From a bacterium (GTDB taxonomy: Bacteria > Thermosulfidibacterota > Thermosulfidibacteria > Thermosulfidibacterales > Thermosulfidibacteraceae): a stretch of DNA of 41,135 nucleotides. The stretch spans positions 1 through 41,135 of the forward strand of contig JALVKL010000059.1 of the NCBI GenBank assembly GCA_027033775.1. The letters run 5' to 3'. This document shows positions 32,137 through 39,460 of this stretch, piece by piece. The notes under the pieces are model-generated. The model was given only the letters and a program-made list of their open reading frames with translations, was not told the DNA's origin and searched no databases. A program made the position numbers and the translations under genes. Every line of letters begins with the position of its first letter. The first letter of the stretch is position 1.

Positions 32137-32361
32137 ATGTTAATCCAAGAAGTTCTTAAAGAAGGTAAACCTTTTAAAAGAGAGAAGTGGGAGTTCTGGG
32201 TTATCTTAAAGGATAAAGAATTATTTTCCTTAATGTTAGAAGAATCTAAGATTCCTGTTAGAGTAACTATAGAGGATGTGTTGGCAACTGATTGGATTGT
32301 TAAAGAAGATAAGAAGAAAAAGAAAGGAGGGAAGGGAAATGACTCTTCAGGAAGCGATTAA
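32137..32361 (+). CDS. Tad2/DUF2829-like small protein, copy 1
   Basis: A 74-residue protein with GGAGGTG upstream. The pattern is EVLKEGKPFKREKWEFWVIL and 'RVTIEDVLATDWIVKED', then a Lys-rich tail. The 'K-x-G-K-P-x-x-R ... W ... E-D-x-L-A-x-D-W-x-V' order is that of the Tad2/DUF2829 superfamily, some members of which sequester the signal of Thoeris defence. Related to the next gene, whose start overlaps by 23 nt. Whether it has that activity is not shown by sequence. Confidence 0.6.
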   Translation: MLIQEVLKEGKPFKREKWEFWVILKDKELFSLMLEESKIPVRVTIEDVLATDWIVKEDKKKKKGGKGNDSSGSD

Positions 32362-32728
32362 AAGCGGGAAGCCATTTAAAAGACCTTGTCATATGTACTG
32401 GATGCTTGTGAATAATGATAGGATTGTGTATGTGTCTGCAGTAGGAGCAATTAACTGGACTCCAAATATTGAAGATTACTTTGCAGATGATTATTTTGTA
32501 AAAGAAGACTGGTATGAAGGAGACTTCAAGAAGAAGTTTCCGAATGGTGTTCTATGTTGGGTATGGGATAGAGGATTTCGGAAGAGAATGGCTATTGTAA
32601 TAGGTTATGATAAAGAACGAGTCCATCCTTTTTTAGTGACTTACGGAGCTTATTATGAATATGCAGAACCTATTAAACCAGAAGAAGCACCAGCTATCAT
32701 AGGAGGACAAGAAGATGAGAATCTCTGA
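32339..32728 (+). CDS. Tad2/DUF2829-like protein, copy 2, with C-terminal extension
   Basis: A 129-residue protein. ATG 32339 lies after AAAGGAGG. Residues 1-60 repeat the plan of the previous gene: LQEAIKSGKPFKR, W near 17, NIEDYFADDYFVKED. The remainder (DFKKKFPNGVLCWVWDRGFR, then an aromatic-rich part) is an added domain. Tandem copies suggest duplication followed by fusion or divergence. Role inferred as for copy 1. Confidence 0.58.
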   Translation: MTLQEAIKSGKPFKRPCHMYWMLVNNDRIVYVSAVGAINWTPNIEDYFADDYFVKEDWYEGDFKKKFPNGVLCWVWDRGFRKRMAIVIGYDKERVHPFLVTYGAYYEYAEPIKPEEAPAIIGGQEDENL

Positions 32729-32915
32729 TTTACCTCTATTCAATCTAATGAATCAAGTTATTCAACAGAATAAAAAGAAAGAGATAAAGAAAAAGGAGGC
32801 TTTAAATGGCAAGTCCAAAGGTAGTAAGTCTAAATCCAGAGACGATATTAATTGGAGAGAGGTTCAGGAAATCTTTAAAAAGTTCGGAATTGAACCACCT
32901 GATAAACTCAATTGA
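32715..32915 (+). CDS. Small basic protein overlapping the ParB-methyltransferase gene
   Basis: ATG 32715 lies 8 nt after AGGAGG, inside the end of the previous gene. The 66-residue product is Lys/Ser-rich in the middle (KKKEIKKKEALNGKSKGSKS) and ends in a helix. Its last 110 nt overlap, in another frame, the start of the gene at 32806. The strong ribosome site is the evidence; no family supports it. Confidence 0.45.
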   Translation: MRISDLPLFNLMNQVIQQNKKKEIKKKEALNGKSKGSKSKSRDDINWREVQEIFKKFGIEPPDKLN

Positions 32916-34113
32916 GATGCATGGACAGTTGCAACCAATAGGAGTCTATGTTAATAATGAAGGACAATATGTCCTTTTATATGGACATAGAAGGCTGGAA
33001 GCCTGTAAGAGGCTTAAAAGAAACGTCAGAGCTATTGTTTTTGATAAGAAACCAGATGCTCTAAGAGGCAAGATATTTGAGTTCATAGAGAATGCTGTTA
33101 GAGAGGACTTCAGTCCTCTGGAGAAAGCTTTAGCTTTTAAAGAACTCCATGAAAAATTAAAAGAGAGGGATAAAGAGTGGACTGTTGAGAAAACAGCTTC
33201 CCTTTTGGGAATTTCAAGGAAATATGGACAAGAATTATTAAGAGTGGCAAGAGCAGAAGAGGCTGGGATTATAGACGCTGAAAAAGTCAAAAACTTTTCT
33301 ATGAAGGATTTAAGGCAGTTGTCGAGTTTTTCAGAAAGAACTCAGAGAGTTATTAATGCTGTTCAAGAATCAATTAAAGAGGAAGCCATTCAAACTATAA
33401 AGTTTATTAATGGGAACTGCTTTGACATCGACCTTCTAAAATCAAATGATTTTCCAGTTGGAAAGTTTAATGCTGTAGTAACAGACCCTCCATACGGAAT
33501 AGACTTTTTAACAGAATCCGCTTCAGGAAAAGCCGCAGAATTAAGAAAAGAAGGATTAAAGTTTGACGACAATCTGGATAAAGCATCTTCAGACTTTGTT
33601 GAAGAGTTCTGGAAATTCTGTGACTTAGTCACAGATAAAGAGAAAGCTATTGTAATAGCATTTTGTTCTATAGAACAATTCTTTTTACATAAGAACTGGA
33701 GTAAAGCCTACGGCTTTAATCTATTCTACCCAAGACCTTTGGTCTGGATTAAAGCATCTGCTGGTCAACCATTTAAAGCTAATGTTCAACCTTCAACCTG
33801 CACAGAATTCTTTATATTCGCTTCAAGAGGAGATAATGTTTACATTCCAAAACCTGGATTTGCAGACTGGATTAACATCCCCAGAGAACTTTCTAAAGAA
33901 AGAATACATCCTACACAAAAGCCAGTGGCTTTATTTAGAAGATTGATTGAATATACCTGCTTCCCAGATTATAAAATAATAGACCCATTTGCTGGCTCAG
34001 CCTCTTGCTTAATAGCTGCGAAAGAAGCTGGACTAAAGTCCATTTATGGAGTAGAATTAAATGAAGTCATCTATAAGAAAGCCTTGAATAGATTGAAGGA
34101 GGTAATGATATGA
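32806..34113 (+). CDS. ParB domain fused to a DNA methyltransferase
   Basis: A 435-residue protein. AAGGAGG precedes ATG 32806. Residues 1-110 are a ParB N-terminal domain, including QPIGVYV and LLYGHRRLEACKRL (GHRR at 60-63). A helical part follows to about 200. The C-terminal half is a methyltransferase with catalytic DPPYG at 227-231 and, later in the chain, the cofactor motif IIDPFAGSAS with D393: the permuted order of beta-class enzymes that modify adenine N6 or cytosine N4. HPTQKPVALFRRLI is also typical. No restriction enzyme is nearby, so it is likely an orphan protecting or marking phage DNA. Confidence 0.87.
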   Translation: MASPKVVSLNPETILIGERFRKSLKSSELNHLINSIEMHGQLQPIGVYVNNEGQYVLLYGHRRLEACKRLKRNVRAIVFDKKPDALRGKIFEFIENAVREDFSPLEKALAFKELHEKLKERDKEWTVEKTASLLGISRKYGQELLRVARAEEAGIIDAEKVKNFSMKDLRQLSSFSERTQRVINAVQESIKEEAIQTIKFINGNCFDIDLLKSNDFPVGKFNAVVTDPPYGIDFLTESASGKAAELRKEGLKFDDNLDKASSDFVEEFWKFCDLVTDKEKAIVIAFCSIEQFFLHKNWSKAYGFNLFYPRPLVWIKASAGQPFKANVQPSTCTEFFIFASRGDNVYIPKPGFADWINIPRELSKERIHPTQKPVALFRRLIEYTCFPDYKIIDPFAGSASCLIAAKEAGLKSIYGVELNEVIYKKALNRLKEVMI

Positions 34114-34460
34114 ACTTCAAAACATTTGAAAGCTTTAAAGAGGCTTTATTGAAAAGAGTAGAACAAAACCTTCAAATTAAAGGGAGGGAGTATTCTCCAA
34201 CTGGAGAGGATAGATTAATCCAGTTCAAAAGAGGAGGAAGAATAAGAAATAGAAAACCTGAGGATGTAGCTTTAGACTGGTTCACAAAACATTTAACTTC
34301 AATAGAGGATTTAATCAATGGTTCTTTAGAACCAACATGGGGACTTTTAATGGAGAAGTTTGGAGATGCTATAGCATATTTAGTGCTAACAGCAGCTTTA
34401 ATAGCAGAGAAAATGTTTAATGCTGAAGAAGGAGGTGTGGTATGGAAAGAGGAAGAATAG
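34110..34460 (+). CDS. Helical phage protein, possible MazG/dUTPase-like all-alpha fold
   Basis: A 116-residue protein starting inside the stop of the previous gene (ATGA at 34110). Its pattern is 'K-G-R-E-Y-S-P-T-G-E-D-R-L-I-Q-F-K', 'DWFTKHLTSIEDLI', then 'EKFGDAIAYLVLTAALIAEK'. The last (E-K-x-x-D-x-x-x-Y) helix resembles the metal-binding helix of all-alpha NTP pyrophosphohydrolases. The family is widespread in phages without a proven role, so I keep this tentative. Confidence 0.5.
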   Translation: MNFKTFESFKEALLKRVEQNLQIKGREYSPTGEDRLIQFKRGGRIRNRKPEDVALDWFTKHLTSIEDLINGSLEPTWGLLMEKFGDAIAYLVLTAALIAEKMFNAEEGGVVWKEEE

Positions 34461-34948
34461 TTTATATATCAGGAGCATATAGCTCTTATGGTAAAGATTA
34501 TGGATGGAGAATCCATAGAGCAGCTGCTCTATTATTAATCTCCAGAGGATATTATCCTATAAGTCCAATATGCCATTCTTTAGGAATAATCCAAGATTTA
34601 GATGAAGATTCAATACCAGACTTCTGGACTCCTTTAGAAAAACCTCTAATCTCAGTGAGCGACTATGTCGCTATTATCTTATCAGATAAAACATTTTTAT
34701 CTGAAGGAGTTAGAAGAGAAATATCTCTCGCCTCAAGATGGAATAAACCTTTAATCTATATAGTAAATAATGGAGAAGAATTAACAATTGTCTGGGAACC
34801 GAGTTCCCAGCATGAACAACCAGAAGAAATAAAAGAAGATAAAAAAGAGGAGGTAAAAGAAGAATGTTCGGAAGAGAAATCCCACCAAGAGGAGAAGGGC
34901 AGTTTTACATACTTGGGGAAGCTCCTGGACAAAATGAGGACAGGATAG
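34442..34948 (+). CDS. DUF1937-like (nucleoside deoxyribosyltransferase-fold) protein with charged tail
   Basis: A 168-residue protein. 'RIVYISGAYSSYGKDYGWRI' opens a Rossmann-type fold. 'SRGYYPISPICHSLGI' and 'LISVSDYVAIILSDKTFLSE' with 'GVRREISLASRWNKPLIYIV' follow; the order matches DUF1937, a relative of nucleoside 2-deoxyribosyltransferases. From residue 116 the chain becomes a Glu/Lys-rich, probably disordered tail. A 19-bp palindrome (34792-34810) encodes WEPSSQ exactly at this domain-tail join. Its last 85 nt overlap the polymerase gene. Confidence 0.65.
   Translation: MERGRIVYISGAYSSYGKDYGWRIHRAAALLLISRGYYPISPICHSLGIIQDLDEDSIPDFWTPLEKPLISVSDYVAIILSDKTFLSEGVRREISLASRWNKPLIYIVNNGEELTIVWEPSSQHEQPEEIKEDKKEEVKEECSEEKSHQEEKGSFTYLGKLLDKMRTG
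34792..34810. repeat. Palindromic element 12 of 13
   Basis: CTGGGAACCGAGTTCCCAG, read as W-E-P-S-S-Q at the join between the DUF1937-like domain and its charged tail. Confidence 0.85.
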
Positions 34949-37173
34949 GAATGGCTTTTGTTGGAGCAAGTGGTAACTTGCTCTTTAAGACTCTTATGAG
35001 TAATGGGATTCAAAGGAAAAGTTGTAGAGTGGCGAATGTGTTCTGGAGAAGACCTCCAGGAAATAATATTTCCATTGCAAAGAAGAGTCCGTTATGGTCT
35101 GATTATTGTATGAAAACAAAAGAGGATATTTTATCCTCCAAACCAAAGGTTATATTAGCGTTAGGCTCAGAAGCTTTAAAGCTTCTATTTCCAGAGAAGA
35201 ATATAAGTTCTTCTCGAGGTTATATTATGGAATGGAATGGGATTCCTGTAGTAGCTACTTGGCATCCAGCGGCTGTAATCAGGAATATGAGTTTAGACTT
35301 TAGTTTTAAGTTGGATATTAAGAAAGCTGTTGATATTTATCTTAAAGGATTTGATTCAAGGTTGTTTAAACAACCTTTGATGGACATGTTCCCTAATAAT
35401 AAAGAGAAGTTCATAGAACTTCTGGAAGAAATAAGAGAAAAACAGTTGTTTTTCTCAATTGATATTGAGTGCCAACAGAAACCTGCTTGGAGATGTAATT
35501 GTATAGGTATTGCTACAGGCAATACTGCAGTTAATACAATGCCAACCCCTGACGCCGTAGAGGCTTTGAAGGAAACAGTCAAAGCGGTTGGTGATAAGGC
35601 TATTTTTCATAATGCTATGTTTGATTTGACTTGGTTATATGGGGAGTTTGGTATTGAGTGGAGCTCTGCTCCATATGATACTATGGTTATGCACCATGTT
35701 CTTTTATGTGACCAGCCTAAGAGTCTGGAATATTGTGTCTCTATTTATCTGAATGTTCCGAGCTGGAAAGAGATGAGATGGGCTCATGATGAGACAAAGT
35801 GGATATACAATCTTTTAGATTGTATTTATACTCACGAATTATTCTTTGTATTAAAGAAAGAGTTGGAGACTATGGGATTCTGGGATGTGTATTATAATCA
35901 GAAAAGAAAAGAGCTGTTGCCTGCTCAATTTATGGGCTATTTAGGACTAAGGTTGGATGTTGAAAAGCTTCAAGAACATAGAATAAAAGTTGAAGAAGAG
36001 ATGCAAGAGATTGCAGAAGAGCTCTATGAGCTCTCTGGCTATCTAAATCTTAATAGTCCAAAGCAACTTAAAGAGTTACTTTATAATAGGTGGCATTTGC
36101 CAACTGGCAAATTGAAAGGGAAAGTATCTGTTAATGAGGATGTTCTTAAAACAGTAATGAAGAAGATTCCGAAAAGTGAAGAACAATATAAAGAATGGAT
36201 TAAGAAGTATTTAAAGTGGAAGAACCTATCTTCTATCTTGAGTAAAGAATTAAAGGTCGAACCTTGCCCTTTTACAGGTGTTGTAAACACCAGCTATAAC
36301 ATAGCAGGAACAGAAGGAGCGAGATGGAGTTCTTCAGCTCCATTATGGGGAGGTGGAACTAACTTCCAGAATAGAAGTAAACCTTTTAGGGATATTTATA
36401 TCCCAAGATTTGATGATTGGGTCTTTCTTGGGGCGGATTATAGTGGTGCTGAGGCAAGAATAGTAGCTTGGAGATGTGGAGATGATATTTGTAAAAAGGC
36501 TTTTTTGGAAGGGAAAGATATCCACAAACTTACAGCTTCAATGATGTTTGGAGTTAGAGAGGAGGAAGTAACTAAAGAGTTAAGGAATATTGGGAAGAGG
36601 ATAAGGCACGCAAGTAATTATAATATGAGTTGGAGAAAGCTGGCGGAATTGATGGAGATTTCATGGGCTGAAGCTCGAGAACTTCTTGAGAGATATCATA
36701 GGGCTTATCCAAACGTAAGACAAGTCTTCCATTTAAAAACTCAAGAGATAATAAGAAGAACAAAGATGCTCACGGATGCTTGGGGATTACCAAGAATCTT
36801 CACAGGAAGATTAGATGATAAAGCATTTAGAGAAGCTTACGCTTTCTATCCTCAATCTACCTGCACACATACTTTGAATAAAGCTCTCTTAGAGCTTTGG
36901 GAATGGTCTAAACCTTTGAATTGGGTCGCTCTTCAGTTTCAAATTCACGATGAGATTGTATTAATAGTTAAGAAGGAAAATGATAAAATCCTTGAAGCGA
37001 TGGAAAGGATTAAGAAAGCTATGCTAATAGAGATTCCAATTGTTGACTTGTCAACAGACAAAGTAGAACCTTTGGTTCTACCTATTGAATTTAAAATAGG
37101 ACTTAACTGGGGAGATATGATAGAGTTTGATAGTGAGGAGGAAATTGATTCAGTCTTAGAGAAAATATTATAG
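34864..37173 (+). CDS. DNA polymerase, family A, with N-terminal uracil-DNA glycosylase-like domain
   Basis: A 769-residue protein. AGGAGG lies 10 nt before ATG 34864. Residues 1-165 are UDG-like: GEAPGQNED (18-26) and HPAA (134-137). Family-4 Fe-S cysteines are mostly absent. A 3'-5' exonuclease domain has D200 and E202 (SIDIEC), FHN-x-x-FD (D254) and NLLDC (D319). The polymerase part has motif A ADYSGAE (D525), motif B R574-x3-K578-x7-Y586 and motif C HDE (695-697). In motif B, position 582 is His where E. coli Pol I has Phe762. Such UDG-Pol fusions are known from SPO1-like phages. It would be the replicative polymerase. Confidence 0.9.
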   Translation: MFGREIPPRGEGQFYILGEAPGQNEDRIGMAFVGASGNLLFKTLMSNGIQRKSCRVANVFWRRPPGNNISIAKKSPLWSDYCMKTKEDILSSKPKVILALGSEALKLLFPEKNISSSRGYIMEWNGIPVVATWHPAAVIRNMSLDFSFKLDIKKAVDIYLKGFDSRLFKQPLMDMFPNNKEKFIELLEEIREKQLFFSIDIECQQKPAWRCNCIGIATGNTAVNTMPTPDAVEALKETVKAVGDKAIFHNAMFDLTWLYGEFGIEWSSAPYDTMVMHHVLLCDQPKSLEYCVSIYLNVPSWKEMRWAHDETKWIYNLLDCIYTHELFFVLKKELETMGFWDVYYNQKRKELLPAQFMGYLGLRLDVEKLQEHRIKVEEEMQEIAEELYELSGYLNLNSPKQLKELLYNRWHLPTGKLKGKVSVNEDVLKTVMKKIPKSEEQYKEWIKKYLKWKNLSSILSKELKVEPCPFTGVVNTSYNIAGTEGARWSSSAPLWGGGTNFQNRSKPFRDIYIPRFDDWVFLGADYSGAEARIVAWRCGDDICKKAFLEGKDIHKLTASMMFGVREEEVTKELRNIGKRIRHASNYNMSWRKLAELMEISWAEARELLERYHRAYPNVRQVFHLKTQEIIRRTKMLTDAWGLPRIFTGRLDDKAFREAYAFYPQSTCTHTLNKALLELWEWSKPLNWVALQFQIHDEIVLIVKKENDKILEAMERIKKAMLIEIPIVDLSTDKVEPLVLPIEFKIGLNWGDMIEFDSEEEIDSVLEKIL

Positions 37174-37188
37174 TGGAGGATGGAAAGG

Positions 37189-38538
37189 ATGTCTGATTAC
37201 ATTGAATTTGGAATTGAATGGACAAAACAGAAACAAGCGCCTAAACCTAAATTTTTACCTAATTTCTTCAAGAAATATTTTAGATATGTTAGGGAGACAG
37301 AACCTTCTCCTTTGCATCACTTATTTGTCTGCTTAGGGTTAACATCGATTGGAGCTGGATTCACCAGAGTTAATTATGGGGCTATGAAGCCTGTAACATT
37401 AAACTTATATATCGGGCTTATAGCCCCTTCTGGTTATAGAAAAAGTGAAGCCTTAAGATTAGGAATGAAGGTTTATAATGAAGCATTAAGACAGAGTCCT
37501 TTATTAAGAGAACCTGTTCCTGACATAGCCTCAAATGTTGGTTTGTTGAAGTATGCTGCGGATGAAGGGAGAATGGTTACTATCCAGAAGGATAGTGAAA
37601 CTTATTCTTATACTCCAATATTCATCCCTTCATCTGAATTCGCTTCATTCATAAGAACAAACGATAAAGACATGGTAACAATGTTAACAAACCTGTTTGA
37701 TGGAGCTGTAATCTCATCTCAGTTCAGTTATAAAACTATAACAGGAGGAGAGTTCTATGTCTCCCAACCTTATCCAGTTCTTCTTGTATGCACCACGCCA
37801 GAATGGTTAACGGCCAGATTACCACAAGGTGCAAGACAAGGTGGGTTCTTAAACAGATTCTTATTCGCTTACAGCGAACAGTTTAAAAGGAAAGCTTTTC
37901 CACAAAGCTCTCCAGATATGGCTCGTAGAGTTGAAGAATGTGTTTTAAGTTATTTAAAGTTATCTGAAGTTACAGGTTATATAAATTGGACTCCAGAAGC
38001 AGAACGCCAATTTATGGAATGGTATGAAGATACAGATGGAGGAATGGAGAATGTAGATGATTATGAACTCCGTTCATGGCTATCCAGACAAGGAATCTTT
38101 GTAATTAAAATAGCAGGTTTATCAGCTCTATCTGATAATAGAATAAGAATAACTCCAGATGATTTATCATTCGCTTGGTTCATATTACACTTTGCCAAGC
38201 AAAGTGTTAAAATTACTTTTAGATTGACAGGAGAGAATATTGACGCCTGGTTAGAGGTTCAAGTGGTGAAGTATATAATAAAAGAAGGAAAGAAGAATAA
38301 TACAGCCAGTCCAATAATCCCTGCCAGTCAAATATGTAGAAGATTCTCAACTGATGCTTCAGCATTAAAAATAAGAACTTTATTAGAATCATTAAGCTCC
38401 TTAGGTGTAATTGTCTTTGACAAAGTCAATGATAGGGTGATTGGGAAATTACCTCAGGCTCATGAGTTCGTTAAAGATGCCTCATCATTTGGATATGAGT
38501 TAAGTTGGAATGAGCTTGATGGGTTGCTGGGAACATAG
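37189..38538 (+). CDS. DUF3987-like replication ATPase/helicase
   Basis: A 449-residue protein. ATG 37189 is preferred: GGAGG lies 9 nt upstream, while ATG 37180 abuts that site. 'LYIGLIAPSGYRKSEALR' (74-91) is a Walker A-like loop with K85 and S86 but an atypical lead. 'YTPIFIPSSEFASFI', then QPYPVLLVCTTPEWL and GGFLNRFLFAYSE follow, matching DUF3987 proteins linked to phage primase-helicases. No primase zinc finger or TOPRIM motif is present. It is the last gene of the early unit; its TAG lies in the loop of the 38527 palindrome. Confidence 0.7.
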   Translation: MSDYIEFGIEWTKQKQAPKPKFLPNFFKKYFRYVRETEPSPLHHLFVCLGLTSIGAGFTRVNYGAMKPVTLNLYIGLIAPSGYRKSEALRLGMKVYNEALRQSPLLREPVPDIASNVGLLKYAADEGRMVTIQKDSETYSYTPIFIPSSEFASFIRTNDKDMVTMLTNLFDGAVISSQFSYKTITGGEFYVSQPYPVLLVCTTPEWLTARLPQGARQGGFLNRFLFAYSEQFKRKAFPQSSPDMARRVEECVLSYLKLSEVTGYINWTPEAERQFMEWYEDTDGGMENVDDYELRSWLSRQGIFVIKIAGLSALSDNRIRITPDDLSFAWFILHFAKQSVKITFRLTGENIDAWLEVQVVKYIIKEGKKNNTASPIIPASQICRRFSTDASALKIRTLLESLSSLGVIVFDKVNDRVIGKLPQAHEFVKDASSFGYELSWNELDGLLGT

Positions 38539-38554
38539 TTCCCAGCATTTATTT
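38526..38554 (+). terminator. Convergent palindrome with T-rich tail
   Basis: GCTGGGAAC and GTTCCCAGC pair over 9 bp with loop ATA, followed by ATTTATTT. It separates the ends of the early unit (TAG 38536-38538, inside the hairpin) and of the late unit (TAA 38551-38549). It is the best candidate for a terminator of the early unit; on the other strand the tail is A-rich, so leftward action is less clear. Confidence 0.6.
38527..38545. repeat. Palindromic element 13 of 13
   Basis: CTGGGAACATAGTTCCCAG between the convergent ends of the two transcription units; see the terminator entry at 38526. Confidence 0.85.
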
Positions 38555-39448
38555 ACAACTTAATTCTACAGTTGGAGTTTTGTCTGGAGTGTAGTTATAC
38601 GTAGCATCCCACTCATAAGAAAAGTCCACATAATCAAGATTTTGCGTAATAGTTGTATCTTGTATAAAGATTATATTTATTGTAAGTCCTGAAGGAGTAG
38701 TAACTGAAGCTTTGGTTAAATCTAATAGAACAATATCAGTGACTCCGTTAGTATAAACAGCAAGCCATAAGGTGTTGCCATCTATACAGTATATCCCTCT
38801 AATATCAATATTTCCAAGAGAAATTAAATCCTGGGTACTTTTCCTATATAAAAGTATTTCACTTCCAACTCGCAAGAGAGTGAAATTGCCAACAGGAAGT
38901 ATACTACTAATATAATCCCAAGACACGGAGTATTCTTTAACAAACTTACCTGTATCAACATCAGCCAATTTTACATTCTGTCCAGAGTAACAATATAATG
39001 CTTTATAAAAATCAACTCCGTAAAATGTTGGTTCTATAAAGTCCATATTCCAACCAGCCTTCCAATGTCCAGTCATCCCTAATTTACTTATTAAAGCTTC
39101 CATAACATAATTAGAATCCCAGCTTCTAAATGATAGCATATTATATTCTCCTGTAACTGCTTCATTACCTGCAGCATGATATACACCTCTTCTCCTTCTT
39201 CCTTCATCAAAATAACAGTCTACTCCAGGTGTATACCAACCTTTATCCACCTTTATTGTCAAAGGAGATTCACTTAGCACATCTCTAATTTCCCAGACAA
39301 ATAAGTCATTAGGATTAACAGCATAATAATTATCCTGTGTAAATACAATAGTATGGTCTCCAGAAATAGAAGTTTCTTTAGGACAATTAGCAGGAGGAGT
39401 AAATATAGTCTTCTTAGCCCTCATCCTACAATTAAAACCTAATCCCAT
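38549..39448 (-). CDS. Beta-rich virion protein, last gene of the late unit
   Basis: A 299-residue protein with AGGAGG before ATG 39448. It has repeating beta elements, such as DHTIVFTQDNYYAVN, SILPVGNFTLLRVGSEILLY, IRGIYCIDGNTLWLAVYTNG and TDIVLLDLTKAS, reminiscent of a propeller. It has 6 Cys. The N-terminus is basic with two Cys. It is likely a tail-tip or spike-associated protein; the family is unknown. Confidence 0.55.
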   Translation of the reverse strand: MGLGFNCRMRAKKTIFTPPANCPKETSISGDHTIVFTQDNYYAVNPNDLFVWEIRDVLSESPLTIKVDKGWYTPGVDCYFDEGRRRRGVYHAAGNEAVTGEYNMLSFRSWDSNYVMEALISKLGMTGHWKAGWNMDFIEPTFYGVDFYKALYCYSGQNVKLADVDTGKFVKEYSVSWDYISSILPVGNFTLLRVGSEILLYRKSTQDLISLGNIDIRGIYCIDGNTLWLAVYTNGVTDIVLLDLTKASVTTPSGLTINIIFIQDTTITQNLDYVDFSYEWDATYNYTPDKTPTVELSCK

Positions 39449-39460
39449 CTTTCCCTCCTC

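Noticed and set aside
32946-33632. Antisense open frames under the ParB-methyltransferase gene
   Set aside because: The plus strand has clear domain motifs here; the antisense products are Ser/Leu-rich shadows.
704-38545. CRISPR or integron-like repeat array
   Set aside because: The copies are single, 2-5 kb apart, palindromic and not separated by regular spacers; no cas or integrase gene is present.
704-38545. N4-type hairpin promoters (short stem, 3-nt loop)
   Set aside because: The shape is similar, but N4 promoters need a giant virion RNA polymerase with T7-type motifs. None of the large late proteins shows such motifs, and the sites lie at gene ends rather than starts.
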